A DNA stretch of 64,000 nt from NCBI RefSeq assembly GCF_000243335.1, contig NZ_JH597773.1, positions 3,990,115 through 4,054,114 on the forward strand, read 5' to 3'. This DNA comes from Leptonema illini DSM 21528 (lineage in GTDB: Bacteria > Spirochaetota > Leptospiria > Leptospirales > Leptonemataceae). The notes beneath the pieces were generated by a model. That model saw nothing but the letters and a program-made list of their open reading frames with translations, did no database searches and had not been told where the DNA came from. How positions within the stretch are numbered: the first letter of the stretch is position 1; every line of letters begins with the position of its first letter. The position numbers were made by a program, and so were the translations under genes. Shown piece by piece: positions 15,814 through 26,587 of the stretch.

Positions 15814-17109
15814 TTACCGCCTTTCTCGCAGGATCGAGAAAAGCAGCAGTAACAGGCTCATGGCCGTCGCTGCGAAGAAGATAAGAAACCCGTATTCGTA
15901 ACCGGATGCCTCAAATACAGGACGGCCCTGTGTCGTGAGTGCGCCCGTTTTATGGCTCTCCAGGAGTTTCCCAAACAGTGCCGGCACGATGGCGCCACCA
16001 AGGAATCCGCCCATGTTCGAGAAACCGGTGGCGCTGCCTGCCGCTTGAGGATCGTTCTGCGCGCGGGCCATCGGCCACGTGAGTATAAACACAGAGGCGG
16101 AGAGTCCGAGTGAGAAAAGAAGCAGCCACAGGGCAGGCCGTGAAACAGGCACTGTACTGCCCGGAAGCCATTCAAGCAGAACAAGCAGGGTCAGGAATAG
16201 GGCCACTCCGACGGTGAAGACGATCGTTAACCGCCCCGTGCGATCGGTAAGCCAGCCTACGGCCGGACAGCCGATGAGCATACCGAGGCCCATCGCAAAG
16301 AGCAGAGTCGAAGCGTCGACGGGCGGCAGACCGTACACATCCTGTAAAAAGGCCGAGCCCCAGGCGCCCTGAAAGCCCATGATCGTGCCATATAGCCCGG
16401 CGAAGATCAAAAACGGAACCCAGTTCACCGGACGGCGCATCACGCCCAGCATGCCAAGCGTGGCGGAACGAAAGGTCGCCTTCTGCACTGTCGGCGCTCC
16501 GGCAGGTGTTTCCAGACCGGCAGCGGTTGGCGAGTCTTTGATCAGCAGGGCGGCAATGAGAGCGGCCAGCAATCCGACGGCGCCGGTAATAAAGAAAGCG
16601 GATCGCCATCCGGCGAATGCGCTGAGCGTGGCCAGAGGATACGAGGCAAGCAGGGCGCCCGTGTTACCGACCAGGAGCGTTAGCCCCGACAGCGTGGCAA
16701 AGTGCCGGGGCTCAAACCACGTCGTATGCAGACGCAGGATGGGAACGAAGATAAACGATACACCGACGCCGACGGCAAAACGTCCGACGAACGCCCACTC
16801 GATGGTCGGAGCAAATCCGAAGAGTAACGAGCCGAGGGCGGCAAAGGCCGTGCCCGCGCTGATCGTCATGCGGGGCCCCAGCCAGTCCGACAGGATGCCG
16901 GCCGGAACCTGCAAGAATGTATACACAAGAAAATAGAGTGAGGCAAGCAATCCGACGGTGGAGGCGTCGATGGCGAAGTCCTTCATGATCGGATCGACGA
17001 CGACGGCCGGCGCAACGCGATGAAAGTAGACGAGAATATAAGGAAGGATGACTGCCGAAAGAACGATGATACTGCGGCGCAGGCGATCCGATGTTTGCTT
17101 GTGAGTCAC
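15814..17109 (-). CDS. MFS transporter
   Basis: A 431-residue permease with about 12 hydrophobic segments of the major facilitator superfamily. The 2-3 loop motif A appears as LSDWLGPRMTISAG and its counterpart in the second half as GWLTDRTGRLTIVFT. The N-terminus (IIVLSAVILPYILVYFHRVAPAVV) is like the ACS/NNP-type or 'MFS_1' permeases. The frame is open a further 114 codons upstream, but these run across the divergent gene. The GTG at 17109 has an AGGAG Shine-Dalgarno at the right distance. Substrate unknown. It is divergent from the nucleosidase-like gene with only 41 bases between starts. Confidence 0.85.
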   Translation of the reverse strand: MTHKQTSDRLRRSIIVLSAVILPYILVYFHRVAPAVVVDPIMKDFAIDASTVGLLASLYFLVYTFLQVPAGILSDWLGPRMTISAGTAFAALGSLLFGFAPTIEWAFVGRFAVGVGVSFIFVPILRLHTTWFEPRHFATLSGLTLLVGNTGALLASYPLATLSAFAGWRSAFFITGAVGLLAALIAALLIKDSPTAAGLETPAGAPTVQKATFRSATLGMLGVMRRPVNWVPFLIFAGLYGTIMGFQGAWGSAFLQDVYGLPPVDASTLLFAMGLGMLIGCPAVGWLTDRTGRLTIVFTVGVALFLTLLVLLEWLPGSTVPVSRPALWLLLFSLGLSASVFILTWPMARAQNDPQAAGSATGFSNMGGFLGGAIVPALFGKLLESHKTGALTTQGRPVFEASGYEYGFLIFFAATAMSLLLLLFSILRERR

Positions 17110-17150
17110 GGGTTGCTCCTGAACCTGGACGGTACGAGGGACGGAAGAGC

Positions 17151-17828
17151 ATGTCAAGTCGCACACTGATTCTCTGCGGGGCCTTTTCGGGCGAGCTGGA
17201 GCCGTTCCGGGCGCTTGAAGGGGCGACTGTAGACACCGTCGGAGTTCCGACCAGAATCTGCCTTCGTGAATCGGGCATCGGCAATGTAGCAGCGGCCATC
17301 TCGGTGATGCGCTGGCAGAACGAGGCCAGCGCATCTGGCAGCAGGATCGAGGAAATCCTCTTTCTCGGTTCCTGTGGAATCTACGACGCCGACGCCGTCT
17401 CTGTTCCGGGCGCCGTCTTTGCCCGAACGTTCTGCGCCTACGAGCTCTCAACGCTCAGTGATCCGCCTCGTGCAAAAGCGTTGCCCGCCGTGAGCGGCCC
17501 GGTGACGACACAATGCGGATGGGCCGGACAGCTTCTTTCACAGCATGCGCCCGAGTTTGCCGTCAACGCCCCCGATGCCCTTTCTCTCGTAGAAATAGGA
17601 TCTGCCGCGTTGCAGCATCGCACCGGATCAAGCCTGCCCTTTGCCGAGAACCTTGAGTTGTTCGGAATGGCCAGGGCCGCCCTTGAGTGCGGTCTGAATT
17701 TTTCGGCCCTTCTGGGCGTTACAAACGTCGTCGATGCAAACGGATCGGCGGCCTGGCAGAGGAACTACGGGGCCGCCGCTCGTATGCTGGCCGATCTTGT
17801 GCACGGTATTCTTTTCCCGAAAAAGTGA
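17151..17828 (+). CDS. Purine phosphorylase/nucleosidase-like protein
   Basis: A 225-residue protein with the nucleoside-phosphorylase fold pattern: TLILCGAFSGELEPF at the N-terminus, EILFLGSCGIYD in the phosphate/ribose region, PGAVFAR, and a C-terminal ALLGVTNVVDANGSAAWQRNY followed by an amphipathic helix. The last segment aligns with the terminal region of MTA/SAH nucleosidases and futalosine hydrolases, but the usual SDxA-type catalytic sequence is altered to TNVVDANG. The start at 17151 has GGAAG upstream; the 20 codons before it lie in the divergent promoter. The exact substrate cannot be told. Confidence 0.6.
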   Translation: MSSRTLILCGAFSGELEPFRALEGATVDTVGVPTRICLRESGIGNVAAAISVMRWQNEASASGSRIEEILFLGSCGIYDADAVSVPGAVFARTFCAYELSTLSDPPRAKALPAVSGPVTTQCGWAGQLLSQHAPEFAVNAPDALSLVEIGSAALQHRTGSSLPFAENLELFGMARAALECGLNFSALLGVTNVVDANGSAAWQRNYGAAARMLADLVHGILFPKK

Positions 17829-17878
17829 TCGGCCCCTTTCAGTACGTCTTCGCGCGAAGTCGATAGTACTTCTGGACC

Positions 17879-18208
17879 ATGAAACCCGAAGAAACACAGG
17901 AACAGGCCGTACTGTCGACGCAGACAGGACGGGAGGTCTATTTCCGCATCCAGTTGACGGTGGCCGTCTACCGCGAGAAGAAACTCGCCTATCGAAACGA
18001 GATGGTCGTGCCGACCTGGTATACGCGGCGGTCAGAGGTCCGGGCCCATATAAAGAAAGAGATACAGAAGCGTTTGAAAGAGTCCGACTTCTTTCTGTCG
18101 CCGCGCGTCGATTATGACCTCGTGCGCTATACGAACGAGGCGACATGCAATACCTATATTCGATACCGCATCGTTGAAGAAGAGGGCGATATCTTACAGG
18201 CAGGCTGA
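17879..18208 (+). CDS. Small conserved-looking protein of unknown function
   Basis: A 109-residue soluble protein rich in charged residues, predicted alpha/beta: VYFRIQLTVAVYREKKLAY, then RRSEVRAHIKKEIQKRLKESDFF (helix), and YIRYRIVEEEGDI. No signal peptide, TM segment or known motif is visible. The ATG at 17879 has only a weak CTGG upstream. It sits 36 bases before the larger unknown gene at 18245, so the two may be co-transcribed. Confidence 0.55.
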   Translation: MKPEETQEQAVLSTQTGREVYFRIQLTVAVYREKKLAYRNEMVVPTWYTRRSEVRAHIKKEIQKRLKESDFFLSPRVDYDLVRYTNEATCNTYIRYRIVEEEGDILQAG

Positions 18209-18244
18209 CGTATCGCAGTTGACCGATCGCTTCTCTCTGCATGC

Positions 18245-19654
18245 ATGAACACAATGGTGGCGACCGATAACAAACAGGCCGAAGAGCTCGAAAGGCATCG
18301 CGAGGCCTACGTTCTGTTATTTGAGTCGCTCTTAAAGAACCGCATCGCCGATACCGGGCAGATGCAGGCACGGCAGGCCGAGCTAAGAAAGATCATCGAT
18401 GGCATTCAGGATACGGACGGCTTTATTGACCGTCTCGGTGACTTCGGTCGTATCCTACAGCTGCGCGAAGATCAGCTCGGTGGGTATATCGGGCAGAACT
18501 TCTTAAAAGCGCTTTCCGTCGTTCAGGAGCGGCAGAAGCAGGCTCCTCGCAAGAATATATCGTCTGACGCCTTCGCTCAGGATGGGCCGCTGATTGAGGC
18601 CTTGCTTTCCACATTCGGACCGATGGTTACAGCGCCCGACCGTTTCGAGATGATCGATACGGGAGCCGTGAAGCTGATCCGTGGTGGGCGAGAAATTCTA
18701 CCGAAAAGTGCCCTTGGTTCGGCAGGCGATGCCGCTGATTTTGCCGCCGTCGGCTCGCCTGTAGATGCGCCGGCTTCGGGTGCGAATCAAGCCGAAGAGC
18801 CGACGTCCACAGCGTCTGATCCGGCAGCAGCGTTGAAGCTGCGTGAAGAGAAATCGGTCATTGCAGAAATTCTCGAACGATTTGGGAACATCCTCGATAT
18901 CCAGGGCGTTCTGACGCCGAAAGACTTCTCAGGAGATGAAGAGGCCTTCGTTGTTGAAGAGGCGGTGTCGTCCGATGAGCCTGTGGCCCATGCGGAGCTT
19001 TCGATTATCGAAGAGATCGTGCAGCGCTTCGGTAATGATCTGGCAGTGCACGAGAAGCTGGAGCCGAAGGAATACTCGGGCGACGATGACGGCTTTTTCG
19101 ATGCAACACAATCTGAGGCGACCGATTCCGAAGAAGAATCATATTCGAGCTTTGAACCGATTGCGGTCGCTCTGACGGCCTTTGCGGGCATACGCTCGCG
19201 TATCGCAGAGTTCCAGAAGAATCAGGATCGAGTGGGCTACCAGGACTACCTGAGCACGGCATCAGACGATATCAAGGCTGTAGTCGCTCTGCTCAATCTT
19301 TCGGCGAAGGCGAAGCGACAGGCTGTCGATATGAGCGACGAGCTGTACCGGCTCAGTATGAGCCTGCCTTACTCTCAGGAGCAGCTTGAAGAGCTTTTCG
19401 GTCGCATGGATCGATACGCGAAGGCGACGGCTCTTGTGAATGAGTTCATGGCGAAGGTGAAACAGGCCAGTGCTCCGGTGCAGATGGAGATGCGTAAGGT
19501 CTGGAAACAGATCCTTGATCTTCTGGATGAAGACCCTGGCGAGGCCGTTGTGAAGCAGCGAACGAAGATATTGCTTCTGGCCGTTAACCCGGCGGTGAAA
19601 CCGACCATCGAATCCGGAATTATGTCGCTTATCAGCAAGATCTATTCTCTGTAA
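18245..19654 (+). CDS. Unknown 469-residue protein with an internal repeat
   Basis: A soluble acidic protein without signal peptide. An N-terminal helical domain (residues 1 to about 100) is followed by a low-complexity Ala/Ser/Asp linker (about 155-195). A 32-residue repeat then occurs at residues 204-235 and 253-284, 16 of 32 positions identical. Each copy reads S-x-I-x-E-I..RFGN and ends PK-x-x-SGD. A third weak copy may begin at 115 (PLIEALLSTFGPMV). The C-terminal part (about 300-469) is predicted all-helical. I recognise no family. It ends 100 bases before a tRNA gene and has no visible terminator. Confidence 0.65.
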   Translation: MNTMVATDNKQAEELERHREAYVLLFESLLKNRIADTGQMQARQAELRKIIDGIQDTDGFIDRLGDFGRILQLREDQLGGYIGQNFLKALSVVQERQKQAPRKNISSDAFAQDGPLIEALLSTFGPMVTAPDRFEMIDTGAVKLIRGGREILPKSALGSAGDAADFAAVGSPVDAPASGANQAEEPTSTASDPAAALKLREEKSVIAEILERFGNILDIQGVLTPKDFSGDEEAFVVEEAVSSDEPVAHAELSIIEEIVQRFGNDLAVHEKLEPKEYSGDDDGFFDATQSEATDSEEESYSSFEPIAVALTAFAGIRSRIAEFQKNQDRVGYQDYLSTASDDIKAVVALLNLSAKAKRQAVDMSDELYRLSMSLPYSQEQLEELFGRMDRYAKATALVNEFMAKVKQASAPVQMEMRKVWKQILDLLDEDPGEAVVKQRTKILLLAVNPAVKPTIESGIMSLISKIYSL

Positions 19655-19697
19655 ACAAAAAGACATGGCATGGATGGGTCATTCCGGCCGTTTTTGA

Positions 19698-19727
19698 TTG
19701 ACGATCCCCCTTTGTTCAAAATATAGG
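19698..19727 (+). promoter_or_regulatory. Sigma-70 promoter for tRNA-Thr/tRNA-Trp/secE operon
   Basis: TTGACG (19698-19703) and TATAGG (19722-19727) are separated by 18 bases in an AT-rich stretch, 28 bases before tRNA-Thr. This is the best -35/-10 pair seen in the window and probably drives the tRNAs, secE and nusG onward. Confidence 0.7.
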
Positions 19728-19754
19728 TCTTTCCTGTCCTTTTAGCAGGAAAAC

Positions 19755-19827
19755 GCCCTCTTAGCTCAGTTGGTAGAGCGCATCCATGGTAAGGATGAGG
19801 TCACCAGTTCAAGCCTGGTAGAGGGCT
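19755..19827 (+). tRNA. tRNA-Thr (GGT)
   Basis: A 73-nt cloverleaf. The 7-bp acceptor stem is GCCCTCT/AGAGGGC. The D-arm is AGCTCAGTTGGTAGAGC. The anticodon stem CATCC/GGATG carries loop ATGGTAA (anticodon GGT), and the T-loop is GTTCAAGC. The discriminator is T and CCA is not encoded. Confidence 0.93.
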
Positions 19828-19853
19828 CGGCTGCGGGGCGTGGCCCTTGATTT

Positions 19854-19925
19854 AGGTCGGTAGTTCAATGGTCAGAATAGGGGTCTCCAAAACCTCTGAT
19901 GGGAGTTCGATCCTCCCCCGACCTG
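19854..19925 (+). tRNA. tRNA-Trp (CCA)
   Basis: A 72-nt cloverleaf with acceptor AGGTCGG/CCGACCT, anticodon loop CTCCAAA (anticodon CCA) and T-loop GTTCGAT. The discriminator G at 19925 is followed directly by CCA (19926-19928), so the 3' end may be encoded. tRNA-Trp just before secE-nusG is a widely conserved arrangement. Confidence 0.95.
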
Positions 19926-19943
19926 CCAGCGGTGGTCTATTAT

Positions 19944-20129
19944 ATGTGGAAGTTTTTAAAAGAGACCAGAGAAGAAATGCGGCACGTTGTGTGGCCGGCA
20001 AGAGAAGAAGTCGTGAACTCGACCATCGTCGTTATGGTGTCGGTCGTCGTGATCTCTCTTTTCCTGTACTCCACCGACTTCGTATTCGAAAAGATTTTCG
20101 AATTCTTCGTCGGCCTGGGCTCGGGTTGA
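19944..20129 (+). CDS. secE: Preprotein translocase subunit SecE
   Basis: A 61-residue single-span form of SecE, which clamps SecY in the Sec translocon. The amphipathic N-terminal helix contains the family signature EMRHVVWPAREEVVNSTIVV, followed by one membrane span (VVMVSVVVISLFLY). The ATG at 19944 is the only start giving the normal SecE N-terminus; the frame upstream is tRNA sequence. It lies between tRNA-Trp and nusG as in most bacteria. SecY is encoded about 24 kb downstream in the same cluster. Confidence 0.93.
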   Translation: MWKFLKETREEMRHVVWPAREEVVNSTIVVMVSVVVISLFLYSTDFVFEKIFEFFVGLGSG

Positions 20130-20147
20130 GTCCGCGGTGCTCATTTT

Positions 20148-20681
20148 ATGAAGCAGTGGTATGTAATTAAGACGTATGCCGGCCATGAGAAGAAGGCCAA
20201 GACGAACATCGAGAAGATGGTGGAAAGCCGCGGCCTTCTTGCGCGAGTAGGGCAGATCAGTGTTCCTACTATTAAGATGGCTGAGATGAAAGGCGGGAAG
20301 AAGCGCATCGTCGAGAAGAAGTTTATGCCCGGCTATGTTATCGCCGAGCTGGATCTTGATGATAACCTTCAGGCGCTGATCCGCAGGCTTCCTTCTATTT
20401 CGGGCTTTGTCGGGAATCCTGACCCTCAGCCGCTTACGGCGGACGAGGTGAAGAATCTTCTGAACGTACAGAGTCAGGAAGAAGAAGAGGCGAATGTAAC
20501 GAGCATGCTCTTTCGTGTTGGTGAGACGGTCAAAATCATTGATGGACCGTTTGCCAACTTTGCAGGCGTCGTAGATGAAATTATGCCCGAAAAAGGGCGA
20601 TTGCGAGTTCGTGTGGAGATCTTCGGGCAGGCCACTCCGGTGGAGTTGGATTACCTGCAGGTCGCCTCGAACGTCGGATGA
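20148..20681 (+). CDS. nusG: Transcription termination/antitermination factor NusG
   Basis: A 177-residue factor that binds RNA polymerase and couples transcription to Rho or ribosomes. The NGN domain starts with KQWYVIKTYAGHEKKAK and includes the KKFMPGYVIAELDL polymerase-binding strand. The C-terminal KOW domain starts at about residue 122 (FRVGETVKIIDGPFANFAGVVDEI). Length is typical. It starts 18 bases after secE. Confidence 0.97.
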   Translation: MKQWYVIKTYAGHEKKAKTNIEKMVESRGLLARVGQISVPTIKMAEMKGGKKRIVEKKFMPGYVIAELDLDDNLQALIRRLPSISGFVGNPDPQPLTADEVKNLLNVQSQEEEEANVTSMLFRVGETVKIIDGPFANFAGVVDEIMPEKGRLRVRVEIFGQATPVELDYLQVASNVG

Positions 20682-20704
20682 GAATTCAGTACAGGTCATA
20701 GGAA

Positions 20705-21133
20705 ATGGCACAGAAGAAAATCGTCACTCAGATCAAACTCCAGGTGCAAGCCGGTAAGGCGACACCCGCTCCTCCGGTAGGTCCGGCTCTCGGTCAGCAC
20801 GGCCTGAACATTATGGAGTTCTGCAAGCAGTTTAATGAACGCACAAAGAACGACGTGGGCATCAAAATCCCCGTTGTGATCACGGCATACTCTGATCGTA
20901 GTTTTACATTTATTACGAAGTCACCGCCGGCTCCTCTTCTTATTAAGAAAGAGCTCGGGCTTGAGGCGGCGGCTGCCACTCCCGGCAAGACGATCGTAGG
21001 AAAGATCAAAAGATCACAGCTTGAGAAAATCGCTGAGATCAAGAAAGAAGACCTGAACTGTTATGATACGGCAGCAGCCGTCCGCATCCTTGCCGGATCC
21101 TGCCGTTCGATGGGTATTGAGGTGGAGGACTGA
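20705..21133 (+). CDS. rplK: 50S ribosomal protein L11
   Basis: 142 residues, the standard length. L11 forms part of the GTPase-associated centre with 23S rRNA helices 43-44. The N-terminal proline motif [18 protein letters not shown] and the C-terminal RNA-binding domain ([11 protein letters not shown]-like region, [12 protein letters not shown] end) are clear. It follows nusG by 23 bases; rplA begins one base after its stop. Confidence 0.97.
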   Translation: MAQKKIVTQIKLQVQAGKATPAPPVGPALGQHGLNIMEFCKQFNERTKNDVGIKIPVVITAYSDRSFTFITKSPPAPLLIKKELGLEAAAATPGKTIVGKIKRSQLEKIAEIKKEDLNCYDTAAAVRILAGSCRSMGIEVED

Positions 21134-21134
21134 G

Positions 21135-21818
21135 ATGAATCGCGGTAAGAAATGGAAAGCGGCCTACGAAAAAATTAATCCGGGCGAGCTGCTCTCGGTA
21201 GAAGAAGCTGCCTCGAAAATCGGCGAGCTGTCGACGACGAAATTTGACGGGTCGGTAGATGCCTCCCTCAAAATCGGCTACAAATCGCTACAGAATGTGC
21301 GCGGTATCGTGCGCCTGCCGCATGGCACGGGTAAAAACATCCGTGTATGCGTCATCGCCAAGGCCGACAAGCATGCTGCGGCGAAAGAAGCCGGCGCTGA
21401 GTTTGTCGGCGCAGAAGACATCATTGAAAAGATTCAGACTGAAAAGTGGACGGATTTCGATGCTTGCATCGCTACTCCTGACATGATGCCGAAAATCGGT
21501 AAACTCGGTCAGATCCTCGGTCGTAAGGGCCTCATGCCCAAGCCGAAGGCCGGAACGGTCACCGATGATGTCGCTACGGCGATCAAGAACGTGAAGGCCG
21601 GTCAGGTTGAGTACAAGGCCGATAAAACCGGCGTTGTAGCCGTCCCCGTCGGGCGTGTCTCGTTTGGCCAGGAGAAGCTGGCAGAGAACATCCGTCATCT
21701 TTATCAATCGATCATCAGAGATAAGCCCTCTGATGCGAAGGGCGAGTATGTGAAAACCCTTCATATCTCTCCGACCATGGGCCCTGCTCTTAAGATCAAT
21801 GCCCGAAATCTTATCTGA
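21135..21818 (+). CDS. rplA: 50S ribosomal protein L1
   Basis: 227 residues, typical length for the L1 stalk protein, which also can repress its own operon by binding mRNA. Signatures include VRLPHGTGKNIRVCV, the ATPDMMPKIGKLGQILGRKG segment and MPKPKAGTVT. The ATG at 21135 has GAGG seven bases upstream; 24 earlier in-frame codons overlap rplK and lack similarity. Confidence 0.97.
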   Translation: MNRGKKWKAAYEKINPGELLSVEEAASKIGELSTTKFDGSVDASLKIGYKSLQNVRGIVRLPHGTGKNIRVCVIAKADKHAAAKEAGAEFVGAEDIIEKIQTEKWTDFDACIATPDMMPKIGKLGQILGRKGLMPKPKAGTVTDDVATAIKNVKAGQVEYKADKTGVVAVPVGRVSFGQEKLAENIRHLYQSIIRDKPSDAKGEYVKTLHISPTMGPALKINARNLI

Positions 21819-21826
21819 GGTGAACC

Positions 21827-22357
21827 ATGCCCTCCGTAGAAAACAAAGATAAAATCGAAACCATTTCTGCCATACTGAAAGAGAAGCCGAATTTCGTCGT
21901 CACGACGTACTCGGGCCTCGATGTGGAGAAGCTTACAAAGCTGCGCGGACAGATCCGTCAGGCCAACGGGACGATGAAGGTTCTTAAGAACACTCTCTTC
22001 CACCTTGCCCTGTCTCAGTCCGAAGCCCATAAAGAGGCGGCCGACGGACTGAAAGACGTTCTGAAAGGACCCTGTGCCGTAATCTTCGTAACAGACGACG
22101 TTCCGACTGTTGCGAAGATCGTGGTGAACGAGGGGAAGACCGAGGATAAGCTCGCCCTGAAAGGCGGCTACTTTGAGGGGCGCTTTCTTCCGAAGAGCGA
22201 GGTTCAGGCCATTGCCGATCTGCCTTCGAGAGGCGAGCTGCTTGCCATCATCGGTCGCGGCCTGAATACGCCGGCTACGAAAATCGCAACCGGCATCAAT
22301 CAGATTATGGCCGCACTCGCTCGGGGTATCAAGGCCGTTGCGGAAAAAAATAGTTAA
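21827..22357 (+). CDS. rplJ: 50S ribosomal protein L10
   Basis: 176 residues. L10 anchors L7/L12 dimers to L11 on the stalk base. The N-terminal rRNA-binding domain has VVTTYSGLDVEKLTKLRGQ and MKVLKNTLFHLAL. The C-terminal helix that binds L7/L12 (ATKIATGINQIMAALARGIKAV) is present. It begins only eight bases after rplA, so there is no room for a separate L10-binding leader as in E. coli. Confidence 0.95.
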   Translation: MPSVENKDKIETISAILKEKPNFVVTTYSGLDVEKLTKLRGQIRQANGTMKVLKNTLFHLALSQSEAHKEAADGLKDVLKGPCAVIFVTDDVPTVAKIVVNEGKTEDKLALKGGYFEGRFLPKSEVQAIADLPSRGELLAIIGRGLNTPATKIATGINQIMAALARGIKAVAEKNS

Positions 22358-22399
22358 TCGAGCACAACAAGGAATACAATTAGGGATAAGGAGAAAACA

Positions 22400-22777
22400 A
22401 TGTCAGTAGATGCATTGCTTGAGCAGATTGGTTCGCTCACTCTCGTTGAGGCAGCTGAACTCGTAAAAAAGATGGAAGACAAATTCGGCATCTCCACAGC
22501 CGCTCCGGTGGCTATGGCTGCAGTTGCTGCACCTGGTGCTGGCGCTGCTTCCGATGAAGACGCAAGCTTCAACGTAGTTCTGAAGGGCTTCGGTGACAAA
22601 AAGATCGACGTAATCAAAGTCGTTCGTGAAGAAACCGGTCTGGGCCTCAAAGAAGCGAAGGATCTTGTTGAGAAGGGCGGTCAGACTGTGAAAGAAGGTC
22701 TTTCTAAGGCTGATTCCGACACTCTCAAGAAAAAGCTGGAAGACGTTGGAGCTCAAGTCGAGCTTGTCAAGGTCTGA
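22400..22777 (+). CDS. rplL: 50S ribosomal protein L7/L12
   Basis: 125 residues. It has an N-terminal dimerisation domain ([20 protein letters not shown]), an Ala-rich hinge (about residues 35-52), and a C-terminal factor-binding domain with [19 protein letters not shown]. It has a very strong Shine-Dalgarno (AAGGAG at 22387-22392), fitting the need for four or more copies per ribosome. A terminator-like hairpin follows its stop. Confidence 0.97.
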   Translation: MSVDALLEQIGSLTLVEAAELVKKMEDKFGISTAAPVAMAAVAAPGAGAASDEDASFNVVLKGFGDKKIDVIKVVREETGLGLKEAKDLVEKGGQTVKEGLSKADSDTLKKKLEDVGAQVELVKV

Positions 22778-22796
22778 GATTTTCAGCGATAGGAAT

Positions 22797-22836
22797 GCCC
22801 GGCTTAACAGGTCCGGGCTTTCCTTTTCTTTTTTCT
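22797..22836 (+). terminator. Attenuator/terminator between rplL and rpoB
   Basis: GCCCGG (22797-22802) and CCGGGC (22813-22818) form a 6-bp GC stem with a 10-base loop, followed by a T-rich tract (22819-22836). Its place suggests partial termination, lowering rpoBC output relative to the ribosomal proteins. Confidence 0.7.
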
Positions 22837-22897
22837 TAGCCTGCAAAACAGGCTGCGCTCGCGCGCATACACTCATCGAACCGGTTCGGCACCTCCT

Positions 22898-26572
<3,675 letters not shown>

Positions 26573-26587
26573 GGCAGGTAATATTTC

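Noticed and set aside
15695-15901. 68-codon frame covering the Fur-like palindrome
   Set aside because: It runs into the antisense of the MFS gene, has no ribosome-binding site and a skewed composition.
17110-17451. Upstream extension of the MFS gene
   Set aside because: It is Arg-rich, antisense to the nucleosidase-like gene, and precedes a good AGGAG-GTG start.
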